NCBI GenBank assembly: GCA_029260265.1
Contig: JAJDDO010000024.1
Span: forward strand, 745,458-809,457
From: Phycisphaerales bacterium
GTDB lineage: Bacteria; Planctomycetota; Phycisphaerae; Phycisphaerales; UBA1924
DNA: 64,000 nucleotides
Reading direction: 5' to 3'
Position numbers and translations under genes: made by a program. Numbering within the stretch: position 1 is the first letter of the stretch; every line of letters starts with the position of its first letter. Shown here piece after piece: positions 16,729 to 25,541 of the stretch. Below the pieces are notes generated by a model that was given only the letters and a program-made list of their open reading frames with translations, did no database searches and was not told the origin of the DNA.

Positions 16729-17805
16729 TCAGTTGAGCATATCGCGGACAGCGTCCACAATCCGTTCCGGGTTCGGCAGGTAATCGTATTCGAGCCCCTT
16801 CGCATACGGTGTGGGGACATCCTCGGTGTTGAGCCTCGCGGGGGCCATGTCGAGCCAGTCGAAGCATCGCTCGCAGATCTGGGTGATGACCTCGCTCGCG
16901 ATCGAGGCGAAGGGCCAGGACTGGTCAACGACCAGGACCTTGTTGGTCACCTTGACGCGTTCGATGATCGATTCGATGTCCAGCGGGCGGATGGTGCGCA
17001 TGTCGAGGACATCGACCTCGATGCCTTCGGCGGCCAAGGTTTCGGCGGCCTCGAGGCAGAAGTTGACGGGGCGACCGAAGCTTACCAAGGTGACGGCGTC
17101 GCCTTCGCGGGCGAGGCGGGCTCTGCCGAAGGGGATGTAGTATTCCTCTTCGGGGACATGGGCCTTGTCGCCGAGCATGCGCTCGGATTCCATAAAGAAC
17201 ACGGGGTCGGGGTCGTTGATCGCGGTCTTGAGCAAGCCCTTGGCGTCATAGGGATTCGATGGGATCGCCATCTTGAGCCCGGGTACATTGGCGTAAAGTG
17301 CTTCGACGCACCAAGAGTGGGTCGAAGCGAGCTGCCCGCCCGCGCCGTCGTTGCCGCGGAAGACGATCGGGCAGCCGAATTGACCGCCCGACATGTAGAG
17401 CATCTTGGGCGCGTTGTTCAGGATCGGATCGGCAGCGACAAAGCTGAACGACCAGCTCATGAACTCGACGATCGGGCGAAGCCCGGTCATCGCCGCGGCG
17501 ATGGCCATGCCGGCGAACCCGTTCTCGGAGATCGGCGTGTCGATGATCCGCTTGGGCCCGAACTCGTCAAGCATGCCCTGCGAGATCTTGTACGCCCCGT
17601 TGTACTGAGCGACCTCTTCGCCGAGCAGGAACACGCGTTTGTCCTTGCGCATCTCTTCGGACATTGCTTCGCGGAGTGCTTCGCGGAACTGCACGATGCG
17701 GTCGCCTTCGCGGGAGGGGAGCTGGTCTTCGGAAAGGAAGACGGGCAACGCAGGGTTGTCGACGGCGGGGTGGATGTCGGTTTCAATCATGGGCATGGTG
17801 GTCAT
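16729..17805 (-). CDS. pdhB: Pyruvate dehydrogenase E1 beta
   Basis: FREALREAMSEEMRKDKRVFLLGEEVAQYNGAYK, DTPISENGFAGMAIAAAMTGLRPIVEFM. Confidence 0.95.
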   Translation of the reverse strand: MTTMPMIETDIHPAVDNPALPVFLSEDQLPSREGDRIVQFREALREAMSEEMRKDKRVFLLGEEVAQYNGAYKISQGMLDEFGPKRIIDTPISENGFAGMAIAAAMTGLRPIVEFMSWSFSFVAADPILNNAPKMLYMSGGQFGCPIVFRGNDGAGGQLASTHSWCVEALYANVPGLKMAIPSNPYDAKGLLKTAINDPDPVFFMESERMLGDKAHVPEEEYYIPFGRARLAREGDAVTLVSFGRPVNFCLEAAETLAAEGIEVDVLDMRTIRPLDIESIIERVKVTNKVLVVDQSWPFASIASEVITQICERCFDWLDMAPARLNTEDVPTPYAKGLEYDYLPNPERIVDAVRDMLN

Positions 17806-17968
17806 GGTGTATTTCTCGTTCGTCTTCGTTCCAGGGCGGACGGTTTATTTTTTTCTTCAACATCCAGATGATAATCACTGCAATGGGTATGAATGCCGCG
17901 ACCACTGCGCCTCCAAAGATCAAGATCCAAGTACCGAGACCCGGAATGCCTTCCTGCGCAAGTGTCAT
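17783..17968 (-). CDS. Small single-TM protein between E1 alpha and E1 beta genes
   Basis: 61 aa with one hydrophobic helix and His/Asp-rich tail; overlaps the pdhB start. Confidence 0.5.
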   Translation of the reverse strand: MTLAQEGIPGLGTWILIFGGAVVAAFIPIAVIIIWMLKKKINRPPWNEDEREIHHDHHAHD

Positions 17969-17972
17969 TTCA

Positions 17973-19076
17973 TCACATCAACGGGTTCTTGGTGCCGTGG
18001 GTGTAGGTTGCGGTGGGGGACAGGTTCTTTTCAGGGTTGGCGTAGACATCGGTGTACAGCTCGCCCGGTTCAGGGACCGCGGCGTTCTCCGCGGCTTCGA
18101 CGGCGTCGAGCACCGTGTTGCGGATCTCTTTCTGCATCGACTTCCAGCCGGCCTCGTCGATGTGCCCCATGCCCATCAAATCTGAGCAGAGCTTGGCGAT
18201 TGAGTCTTGGTCCTTGAACTGGTCGACCTCGTCCTTTGTCCGGTACTTCTGGGGGTCGGACATGGAATGTCCTTGGTAGCGGTAGGTCTTGAAGTTGACG
18301 AAGCCGGGGCGTTGTTTGTCGCGGCAGTCGTCGAAGAAGGGTTTGAGTTCGCTGTAGGCGTGGAGGATGTCGAGCCCGTCGATGGTGATGGACTTGATGC
18401 CGTAGCCCTTGGCGCGGTCTTCGAGGTTTTCGGAGTTGGCGGTGTGGCGGTTGATGGCGGTGCCCATCGAGTAGCCGTTGTTCTCGAGGATATAGATGAC
18501 CGGGAGGTCCCACAGCGAAGCGAGGTTCTGTGCCTCGTGGAAGGCGCCTTGATCGAGTGCGCCGTCGCCGAGGTAGCAGAGTGCGATCTTCTTTTTGCCG
18601 GTGCCGAGCACTTCGAGCTCGTACTTGGAGGCGAAGGCGAAGCCCGCGCCCATCGGGGTCTGTGCGGAGACGATGCCGTGCCCGCCGAAGAGCCAGTTGG
18701 GTTTGTCGAACATGTGCATGGATCCGCCCTTGCCCTTGGCGCATCCGGTGACTTTGCCGAACATCTCGGCCATGCATGCCTCGGCGGACATGCCGCGTGC
18801 GAGGGCGTGCCCGTGATCGCGGTAGGCGGTGACGACGGGGTCGTCGTCGTTGGTGCAGGCGATGGTGCCTACGGCACAGGCTTCCTGCCCGGAATAGATG
18901 TGGCAGAACCCGCCGATTTTGGCCTGCTGGTAGGCCTGCTGGGTGCGGTTTTCGAACTCGCGGATGAGCTGCATGTCATAAAGCCACTTGAGCATCATCT
19001 CTTTGGATGGCTTGGTGGGTGCGGGTTGCGAATCTGCTTTCGCGGGGTTGGTGCTTGTTGCCGGCGCTTGGGTCAT
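17973..19076 (-). CDS. pdhA: Pyruvate dehydrogenase E1 alpha
   Basis: MFGKVTGCAKGKGGSMHMFD, GDGALDQGAFHEAQNLASLWDLPVIYILENNGYSMGT, YRYQGHSMSDPQKYR. Confidence 0.95.
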   Translation of the reverse strand: MTQAPATSTNPAKADSQPAPTKPSKEMMLKWLYDMQLIREFENRTQQAYQQAKIGGFCHIYSGQEACAVGTIACTNDDDPVVTAYRDHGHALARGMSAEACMAEMFGKVTGCAKGKGGSMHMFDKPNWLFGGHGIVSAQTPMGAGFAFASKYELEVLGTGKKKIALCYLGDGALDQGAFHEAQNLASLWDLPVIYILENNGYSMGTAINRHTANSENLEDRAKGYGIKSITIDGLDILHAYSELKPFFDDCRDKQRPGFVNFKTYRYQGHSMSDPQKYRTKDEVDQFKDQDSIAKLCSDLMGMGHIDEAGWKSMQKEIRNTVLDAVEAAENAAVPEPGELYTDVYANPEKNLSPTATYTHGTKNPLM

Positions 19077-19221
19077 GGCGTCGTGGTCCTTGTTCTTTTT
19101 CTTGTTTGATTGGTTGTGCAATGGGGCCTTTCGTCTTTGATCTGGTCGCCTGAGCACAAACAAATCCAAAACCGGGAACGGGCCCGGTCTGGGCATCCTG
19201 CGAGTATAGAGGATTCCTCGC

Positions 19222-20481
19222 TCATCGACAATCGGATGCGGGCTGAAAAGCGGTTCTTGATGCTCTTATCGCGAGGAGAATCATGAGGCAAACGATTCCC
19301 GAGGTGATCCCAATGACCCAGAGCCGGAAGGATTCTGGGTTGTTTCCAGCGATTCCGAGTCCCATGATGCCGCAGAGGGGGCCGAGGGTGTACCCGAGTC
19401 CGATAAGTGCCTCGTGTTTTCCACCGGCGTCGATCTCTGTGGATCCGACGGCGAGGGCGTAGTACAAAGCGCCGCAGTAGGTCATTGCGATACCGATGCC
19501 CGTGGTGAAGAGCCCGCCGATGAGCATGGGCATGGCGAGCGATGGGAAACTCGGAGCGAGCATGCAGGTGGTGAATCCGACGAGCAGCAAGGCCATCCCG
19601 GTCCAAGGCGTCCACCATCGCCCATGCCAACCATGCCAACGCTCGAAGAAGGCAAAGAGGGTCACGCGAGCGATCAGCCAGGTGCTCGCGATCGGGGTCT
19701 GCCAACCGATCGGGATTTCGAGTTTGGTCTCGACAACGGGCAGCAGTGGGGCCAACACCGAGAGGACGACATAGGACGCGATGAGCAGAATGCGGAATGT
19801 GCTCAAGAGTGGGCGGTAAGACTCGGGGTGTTGTTCGTGGTGCTCGCTGATGTGCTTGGGCGGGTCGCTCGGAAACCAGCGAAGGGCCGCGATCATGAGC
19901 AGGTGCATCACGCCGAGGATGGAGAGGATCGCGAGCGGGTTTGATTCGAGCAGCGGGGCCATCAGCCAGAATGCGGCAACAAGGGCGGCGGACCAGACAA
20001 TGTTGAAGCGTCCGATGGCGTTGCGGAGGGGCTTGCCCGAGCGCCCGCCGGAGAGGTAGCTCTCGACGATGGGCCAGAGCACGCCGGTGGCGGGGGAGAA
20101 GATCAATACCAGCACCCAGAATGCGGCGGGGGTGTATCGCGGGGCGAAAGAGTCCAGCAAGATCGGGAGTTGGCAGGCAACAGCGATCAGCAAAAGCACG
20201 AGGACGAGGCTGCCCCGTGTAGAGAGCCAATCATGTTTTTTGGTGTATCGGCGGACGATCGGGCCGGCGGTCAGGGCCCCGACGATGTACGACGCGCCGA
20301 GGGCCAGTGTGAGCAGCAGGTTCATGCCCTTGGCGTAGCCCAGCGAGTGGGTGGCGACGAAGGCAATGCCGTTGGTGACGATCCCGGTGCCCAGAGATCC
20401 GAGAAAGGTGAGGGCGAGGACAGCGCCCAGCGGGGTGGCGATGGCGGATTGATGAGACGAGATGGTGTTGGTCATTGCCAT
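19222..20481 (-). CDS. MFS transporter
   Basis: About 12 hydrophobic segments; LSYLSGGRSGKPLRNAIGRFN-type loop. Confidence 0.75.
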   Translation of the reverse strand: MAMTNTISSHQSAIATPLGAVLALTFLGSLGTGIVTNGIAFVATHSLGYAKGMNLLLTLALGASYIVGALTAGPIVRRYTKKHDWLSTRGSLVLVLLLIAVACQLPILLDSFAPRYTPAAFWVLVLIFSPATGVLWPIVESYLSGGRSGKPLRNAIGRFNIVWSAALVAAFWLMAPLLESNPLAILSILGVMHLLMIAALRWFPSDPPKHISEHHEQHPESYRPLLSTFRILLIASYVVLSVLAPLLPVVETKLEIPIGWQTPIASTWLIARVTLFAFFERWHGWHGRWWTPWTGMALLLVGFTTCMLAPSFPSLAMPMLIGGLFTTGIGIAMTYCGALYYALAVGSTEIDAGGKHEALIGLGYTLGPLCGIMGLGIAGNNPESFRLWVIGITSGIVCLMILLAIRASRTAFQPASDCR

Positions 20482-20542
20482 TGGTGCGGCGCGATCGTAG
20501 ACTGTCTGCGGCCTTCTGAGATGGGGGTTGACCAATGTGTTT

Positions 20543-20616
20543 GGTCCCGTAGCTCAACTGGATAGAGCGTCGGCCTCCGAAGCCGAAGGTTCTGCGTTCG
20601 AATCGCAGCGGGATCG
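20543..20616 (+). tRNA. tRNA-Arg (anticodon CCG)
   Basis: Cloverleaf GGTCCCG-TA-GCTC...GAGC-G-TCGGC-CTCCGAA-GCCGA-AGGTT-CTGCG-TTCGAAT-CGCAG-CGGGATC-G. Confidence 0.95.
20573..20615. repeat. attL-like direct repeat (3' half of tRNA-Arg)
   Basis: 43 bp gcctccgaagccgaaggttctgcgttcgaatcgcagcgggatc, identical to 22469-22511. Confidence 0.9.
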
Positions 20617-20689
20617 TTGGAAAAAACATTGCTGAGGACGCGTAACGGCGTTTCCCGGTCGCTCCGGTGCAGCTCACACACCCTGATTC

Positions 20690-20709
20690 GCGCAGCCAAA
20701 TGGCTGCGC
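20690..20709. repeat. Hairpin gcgcagcca-aa-tggctgcgc
   Basis: 9-bp perfect inverted repeat; core shared with 22345-22366. Confidence 0.8.
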
Positions 20710-20726
20710 AGCAGAGGAGCTGCAGC

Positions 20727-21431
20727 ATGAATGCCAGAACACCGAGTTATCGCAAGAGGTCCGGCCGCGATTTTGCAGTCGTTACGCTTACGGATTCGAT
20801 TTCGAAACAGCGTCGGGAATACCAACTCGGGAAGTATGGGTCGGCCAGTTCGAGGACCCTGTACTACCAACTGCTTGCCGAGTTCGAAGCCGCGGGCAAG
20901 CGGCTTCCTCCGGTCGATCGATGCGACCCAGATCAGGCGGGGACCACTGTCTCTGAGTTGTGCCTGGTCTACTTGGAGTGGGTCAAGGGTTACTACTCAA
21001 CGAGCGAGGCAAACAACATCAAGATAATCCTACGGGAGTTCAGAAAGTATCACGGATCAGATTTAGCGGAATCCATGGGACCAAATGCGTTGCGTCGATT
21101 TCGTGAAACCCTGATTAGTCCTGAATATGACTGGTCACGGAACTACTGCAACAGTCAGCTTAAACGGTTGAGGCGACTCTATAAATGGGCGGCCTCGCGT
21201 GAGATGGTGGCTGTGCATGTGTATGAGTCGATCCGCACACTTGAATCATTGAAGAAAGGCCGGACCGACGCCAGAGAGAATAAAAAGGTTGTGCCCGTAG
21301 ATATCGGCATTGTCGAGAAAACGATTCCATTTTTGAACAGGCAAGGGCCTGATCAAAAAACTGGGCAACTTGATTCCGGGAGGCGGGGGCAAGCTCGCAG
21401 TAAATGTTGGTGGCGGATCCTACTATCCTAA
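20727..21431 (+). pseudogene. Truncated tyrosine-recombinase (integrase), N-terminal and core-binding regions only
   Basis: SAM-like core-binding region (TVSELCLVYLEWVKGYYS...LRRLYKWAASREMV...VVPVDIGIVEKTIPFLNR), then out-of-family sequence; no R...HxxR...Y catalytic domain. Confidence 0.75.
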
Positions 21432-21699
21432 GCCTTCATTATCACAGACGAAGAACGCACTCAGGCGAGTTCATAAATTATTAGGCGGAAAACCCAAAGG
21501 CATGGTGAGGAAGCCTGGAAAAATGGGTGGTGGTGGAGCTCGAGTGACGAAGGATGGAAAAATTAACTACCGGCTGGACAATCAAGGCCACACGCCCGGG
21601 GGAAATCATCTTAACGGGAAGGAACCTCATATAGATTGGGCTGATTGGAGAAATGGTAAGAGAAATTCCGGCGGGGATTATGGTTCGGAACCAATTTGA
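21370..21699 (+). pseudogene. Orphan polymorphic-toxin C-terminal (nuclease-like) domain
   Basis: GLIKKLGNLIPGGGGKL...KDGKINYRLDNQGHTPGGNHLNGKEPHIDW; no N-terminal delivery region, only a TTG start available. Confidence 0.55.
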
Positions 21700-21741
21700 G
21701 CAATACTCGATTAAGTTGAACGGCTATTGAATGGAATTGAT

Positions 21742-22176
21742 ATGTTACATAAATCAAAATTTGAGCGATGCCAGCTGTTCTTGCAAGAAATTGATGACTT
21801 GAAGAAAGAAATAAATGCTAGAATCGTAAATGGGGAATCGCTTCAGTTCGTAGACGAGCTGAAGCGATTCTATCAGGGCACCGAAGAGCAGGTCCGTGAC
21901 AAACAAGTGTTTTGCCAAGAATATCAGGACCTAGGGCAGTTGCGTGTAGATTTGCTTCGCCGGCAAGATTTGCTTGAATCGATCGTATATCTTAACTGGG
22001 AGTTGTTTCAAGATCTTGTCGAACTGAATTATCAAGATTTGCTTGATGAAGAATTGTTCGAGGACTGCGTCTGGCTGCCAGTCCGTGATGAGACTGATAT
22101 TATTGTTCCTGGACAGTTTATGTACTCCATTGATCATGATGGCGGAATATGGTATACAGATTTGTCAATCAAATAA
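21742..22176 (+). CDS. Putative cognate immunity protein, acidic, 144 aa
   Basis: ORF directly downstream of the toxin domain, low-GC, acidic, ATG start; function inferred from position. Confidence 0.5.
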   Translation: MLHKSKFERCQLFLQEIDDLKKEINARIVNGESLQFVDELKRFYQGTEEQVRDKQVFCQEYQDLGQLRVDLLRRQDLLESIVYLNWELFQDLVELNYQDLLDEELFEDCVWLPVRDETDIIVPGQFMYSIDHDGGIWYTDLSIK

Positions 22177-22344
22177 TATTTTTCCGCGGCACCTTTCTCT
22201 CGTAGAGGGGCGTATTCAGAGTACATATCACAGACCATGATCCATGAACAAGTTGCCGGTTGCCCTCGCTTCCGCGAAACTGAAGCAGGCTTCATCCGAA
22301 CTCGGATCACTGAGTTCAATTTCACGATCGCCATTCTTCAAGCC

Positions 22345-22366
22345 TTGCGCAGCCACGGCTGCGCAA
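22345..22366. repeat. Hairpin ttgcgcagcc-ac-ggctgcgcaa
   Basis: 10-bp perfect inverted repeat; core gcgcagcc/ggctgcgc shared with 20690-20709. Confidence 0.8.
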
Positions 22367-22468
22367 ACAGTGCATACTCGGTACATGTGAGTGCGAATTA
22401 CGCGACATTTGATGAACGATAACCCTATGCATAGACTGTAGATGTACATTTCAGGCTGCACTGAAAGT

Positions 22469-22511
22469 TGCCTCCGAAGCCGAAGGTTCTGCGTTCGAAT
22501 CGCAGCGGGAT
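22469..22511. repeat. attR-like direct repeat (partial tRNA-Arg copy)
   Basis: 43 bp identical to 20573-20615; lacks the tRNA 5' half. Confidence 0.92.
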
Positions 22512-22517
22512 CACTTG

Positions 22518-22542
22518 AAACCCTCCAATCTGGAGGGTTTTT
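22518..22542 (+). terminator. Rho-independent terminator, probably the displaced terminator of tRNA-Arg
   Basis: aaccctcca-atc-tggagggtt followed by Ts, immediately after attR. Confidence 0.8.
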
Positions 22543-22575
22543 TCATGGAGTGGCATGGCCTGCTATTCTTTGTGT

Positions 22576-24057
22576 ATGAAGTCGATACACATCGTGATGG
22601 GATTGCTTGTTTCTGTTTTTGTGAGCGTCTGCCTCGGTGCACCAGACGGTGAAGTGGTTGGACATGAGCCGGATTGGGATGCGGTGACCGGCGGGAACTG
22701 GTCGCCTTGGGTGATGGCGAGCGACGGCACGCAGGAGTGGAACCCGGTCGCGGGGTTTAACTCGTGGATTGAGACGATCCCGGTAGAGGACAGGGCTTGG
22801 CCGATCCTGATAGACGCCAGATATAAGTTTGATTTGGTGTTCGCCGATTCTTGGTCGAGCTCTCTGCCAGAGCGGGATCTTGATGAATGGGCGGCTCGGG
22901 TTGAGATCCTCAAACTCCCCGAAACGGCGGATGCCCTCAGTCAGGTGAAGGATGCTTTACGCCGTAAACATCTTGGCAAGCTGTTTACAGAGTTTGATGA
23001 TCCTGCGACGAATGGTGCGTGCATCCGGCATGGGCTCGAAGATGAGATTTATGATGGGCAAGAGAATCCGAACCTGGCGATCATGCGCGGTTCGATCACC
23101 GAGCTTTCTCAACTGAGAAACGCAACCAGGTTTGCCATCTCATTCGCGATCTATCGTTTGCAACTGGGCGATACCGATGGGTTTGTGGAACTCATCGAGT
23201 TGACGAATGGGGCGGTGCGTTTTGCGCAGGAGTCTCCCAACTCGATCAGTCATCTGTTGTCAGTCGCGATACAAAGAGATTGCTACGAAACAGTCCTTTG
23301 GGCATTGGAGTGTCACGATGATGTGTTTTCTGAGGAGCATCTCGAACGGCTTGCGCTGAGTTTCCAAAGCAATCAACTCGGGGATGTCTCCATGCTCGGT
23401 GATGTGATGCTCTTTCATGATATGTGCCGACGCGTTGTGAATGGTGTTGGAGGGTTTAATCTTGACGGCATGAATCCTCAGCGTGCTCTCGATGTAGGCT
23501 TTGAGGGCGACCCGACGCATGTGGCGTTCGCCGGGTTACATGAATCGGTCCAGCAGACAATGTTGCTCTACGAGAAAATGATGTGCTCGGGGGCGTCCGG
23601 GCGGTTGTACATCCGAGAAGTTTCGAATCAACATTCTGAAGACATCTTCGAGAGGGAAAAGGATCCTTCAAATTTTGTTGGTAATCAACTGATTGATGTC
23701 GCTGAGATTGCAGTCGGAAAGCTATCGCTCATTCATATCGAATACCTGGAGGGGATCGGCAATGTCCGCCTCGCCATTGCGATTTATCGCTACAAGCTCC
23801 GTCACGGGGTGTTCCCAGCATCCATTGCTGAACTTGATGAGGACTTGATGGGGTTTACTCCACTCGATGGATACACGGGCGAACCGCTTAGTTATCGGTT
23901 AACTGAGTCAGGCCCGGTGATCTACTCGTTTGGGTTCGATCTCGATGATGACGGGGGGCGGCATGTTGTGTCGGAGTACCCAAGATCGGATCGCTCCGCA
24001 GACGGTGATTTTGTACATTTCCCGCATCAGTTTCTGCAACTGTTCTCGCAGCCGTAA
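22576..24057 (+). CDS. Exported hypothetical protein, paralogue of 32456-33991
   Basis: Signal peptide; VTGGNWSPWVMASDGTQEWNPVAGFNSW...; C-terminal RLAIAIYRYKLRHGVFPASIAELD. Confidence 0.7.
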   Translation: MKSIHIVMGLLVSVFVSVCLGAPDGEVVGHEPDWDAVTGGNWSPWVMASDGTQEWNPVAGFNSWIETIPVEDRAWPILIDARYKFDLVFADSWSSSLPERDLDEWAARVEILKLPETADALSQVKDALRRKHLGKLFTEFDDPATNGACIRHGLEDEIYDGQENPNLAIMRGSITELSQLRNATRFAISFAIYRLQLGDTDGFVELIELTNGAVRFAQESPNSISHLLSVAIQRDCYETVLWALECHDDVFSEEHLERLALSFQSNQLGDVSMLGDVMLFHDMCRRVVNGVGGFNLDGMNPQRALDVGFEGDPTHVAFAGLHESVQQTMLLYEKMMCSGASGRLYIREVSNQHSEDIFEREKDPSNFVGNQLIDVAEIAVGKLSLIHIEYLEGIGNVRLAIAIYRYKLRHGVFPASIAELDEDLMGFTPLDGYTGEPLSYRLTESGPVIYSFGFDLDDDGGRHVVSEYPRSDRSADGDFVHFPHQFLQLFSQP

Positions 24058-24117
24058 TCTCTTTGGCACGCTCCATTGTCCAAAGGGTTGTGGTTGGATC
24101 GGCGTGTGAGTTGCTGA

Positions 24118-25518
24118 TCACCTGCTGCGGTAGGCGGTGAGGATGGCGTCGACATTCTTCTTGGCGTCGCCGAAGAGCATCTGGGTGTTGTCTTTGAAGA
24201 AGAGTGGGTTGCCGATTCCGGCGTAGCCGCTGGCCATGGACCGCTTCATCACGATGACATCTTTAGCCTTCCAGACTTCGAGCACGGGCATGCCCGCGAT
24301 CGGGCTGGCGGGGTCGTCGAGGGCGCTGGGGTTGACGATGTCGTTGGCGCCGATGACGAGCACCAGATCGGTGTTGGGCAGGTCCGGGTTGATCTCGTCC
24401 ATCTCGAGCACGATGTCGTAGGAGACCTTGGCCTCGGCGAGCAGCACATTCATGTGCCCAGGCAGACGCCCTGCGATCGGGTGGATGGCGAAGCGAACAC
24501 TCACGCCGATTGCTTCGAGTTCCTTGGTGATCTCGGAGAGGGTGTGCTGGGCTTGTGCAACAGCCATCCCATATCCAGGAACAATGACGATGCTTTTGGC
24601 ATTGCACATGAGCTCGACGGTTTTGGCGACATCGATCTCGGTGTGCTGACCATCGACAGCGACGGCGGTGCCTTCCGCTGCGCCGAAACCGCCGAGGATA
24701 ACGCTGACGAATGAGCGGTTCATGCCCTTGCACATGATGTAGCTGAGGATCGCACCGCTCGAGCCGACGAGTGCTCCGACGATGATGAGCAAATCATTGG
24801 AGAGCATGAACCCCGCGGCGGCGGCGGCCCAGCCGGAGTAGCTGTTGAGCATCGAGACAACCACGGGCATGTCGGCCCCGCCGATCGCCATGACCATGTG
24901 CACGCCGAGTACGCCCGTGATCACGGACGCGATCACGAGCAACCAGATCGCGCGTGTGATGTTCTCTGCGTCTACGGCTTGCACAAACATGACAGCAATC
25001 CAGATGCTCACCACGAGCAGCATGAGATTGAAGAGGTGTCTCGCGGGGAGGATGAGCGGTTTGCCGCCGATCATGCCGTGGAGCTTTGCGAATGCGATGA
25101 TCGATCCGGTAAAAGTGACTGCGCCAATGCACACGCCGATGTAGACTTCGATGTTGTGGATGAGGTGCTCGGCTTCGGACATCTCTGCATGTGGACCGAG
25201 GAGCGTGGCGAACCCTACGAGGACCGCAGCGGCGCCGACAAAGCTGTGCAGCAGCGCAACGAGTTGGGGCATCTCGGTCATTTTGACTCGGTTTGCGAGG
25301 AAGGCGCCGATGATGGTTGCTGGGATCAGGGCGGCGGCGAGCATGCCATAGCCCATGAAGTCCTTGGCCATCGCGGTCGCGAGCAGCGCGATCAGCATCC
25401 CGGCGATGCCCATCATGTTCCCCCTGCGGGCGGTGTCCGGGTGCCCGAGCCCGGAGAGGCTCAGGATGAACAACGCGGCGGCGACAATGTAGGCAATAGT
25501 GGCAAAGTTTTCGGGCAT
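24118..25518 (-). CDS. pntB: NAD(P) transhydrogenase subunit beta
   Basis: Multi-TM N-terminus; [59 protein letters not shown]. Confidence 0.95.
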   Translation of the reverse strand: MPENFATIAYIVAAALFILSLSGLGHPDTARRGNMMGIAGMLIALLATAMAKDFMGYGMLAAALIPATIIGAFLANRVKMTEMPQLVALLHSFVGAAAVLVGFATLLGPHAEMSEAEHLIHNIEVYIGVCIGAVTFTGSIIAFAKLHGMIGGKPLILPARHLFNLMLLVVSIWIAVMFVQAVDAENITRAIWLLVIASVITGVLGVHMVMAIGGADMPVVVSMLNSYSGWAAAAAGFMLSNDLLIIVGALVGSSGAILSYIMCKGMNRSFVSVILGGFGAAEGTAVAVDGQHTEIDVAKTVELMCNAKSIVIVPGYGMAVAQAQHTLSEITKELEAIGVSVRFAIHPIAGRLPGHMNVLLAEAKVSYDIVLEMDEINPDLPNTDLVLVIGANDIVNPSALDDPASPIAGMPVLEVWKAKDVIVMKRSMASGYAGIGNPLFFKDNTQMLFGDAKKNVDAILTAYRSR

Positions 25519-25541
25519 TGGGAATCCTGTGCGTTTTTGTA

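Noticed and set aside
20231-20870. Minus-strand ORFs across tRNA-Arg (20231-20728, 20472-20870)
   Set aside because: They read through the tRNA gene and both neighbours; no family resemblance.
22228-22461. Small ORFs in the right end of the tRNA island (both strands)
   Set aside because: Short, overlapping each other and the hairpin; no coding signature.
22469-22511. Second tRNA-Arg gene
   Set aside because: Only the anticodon loop to the acceptor 3' side is present, with no 5' half; it is an att duplication.
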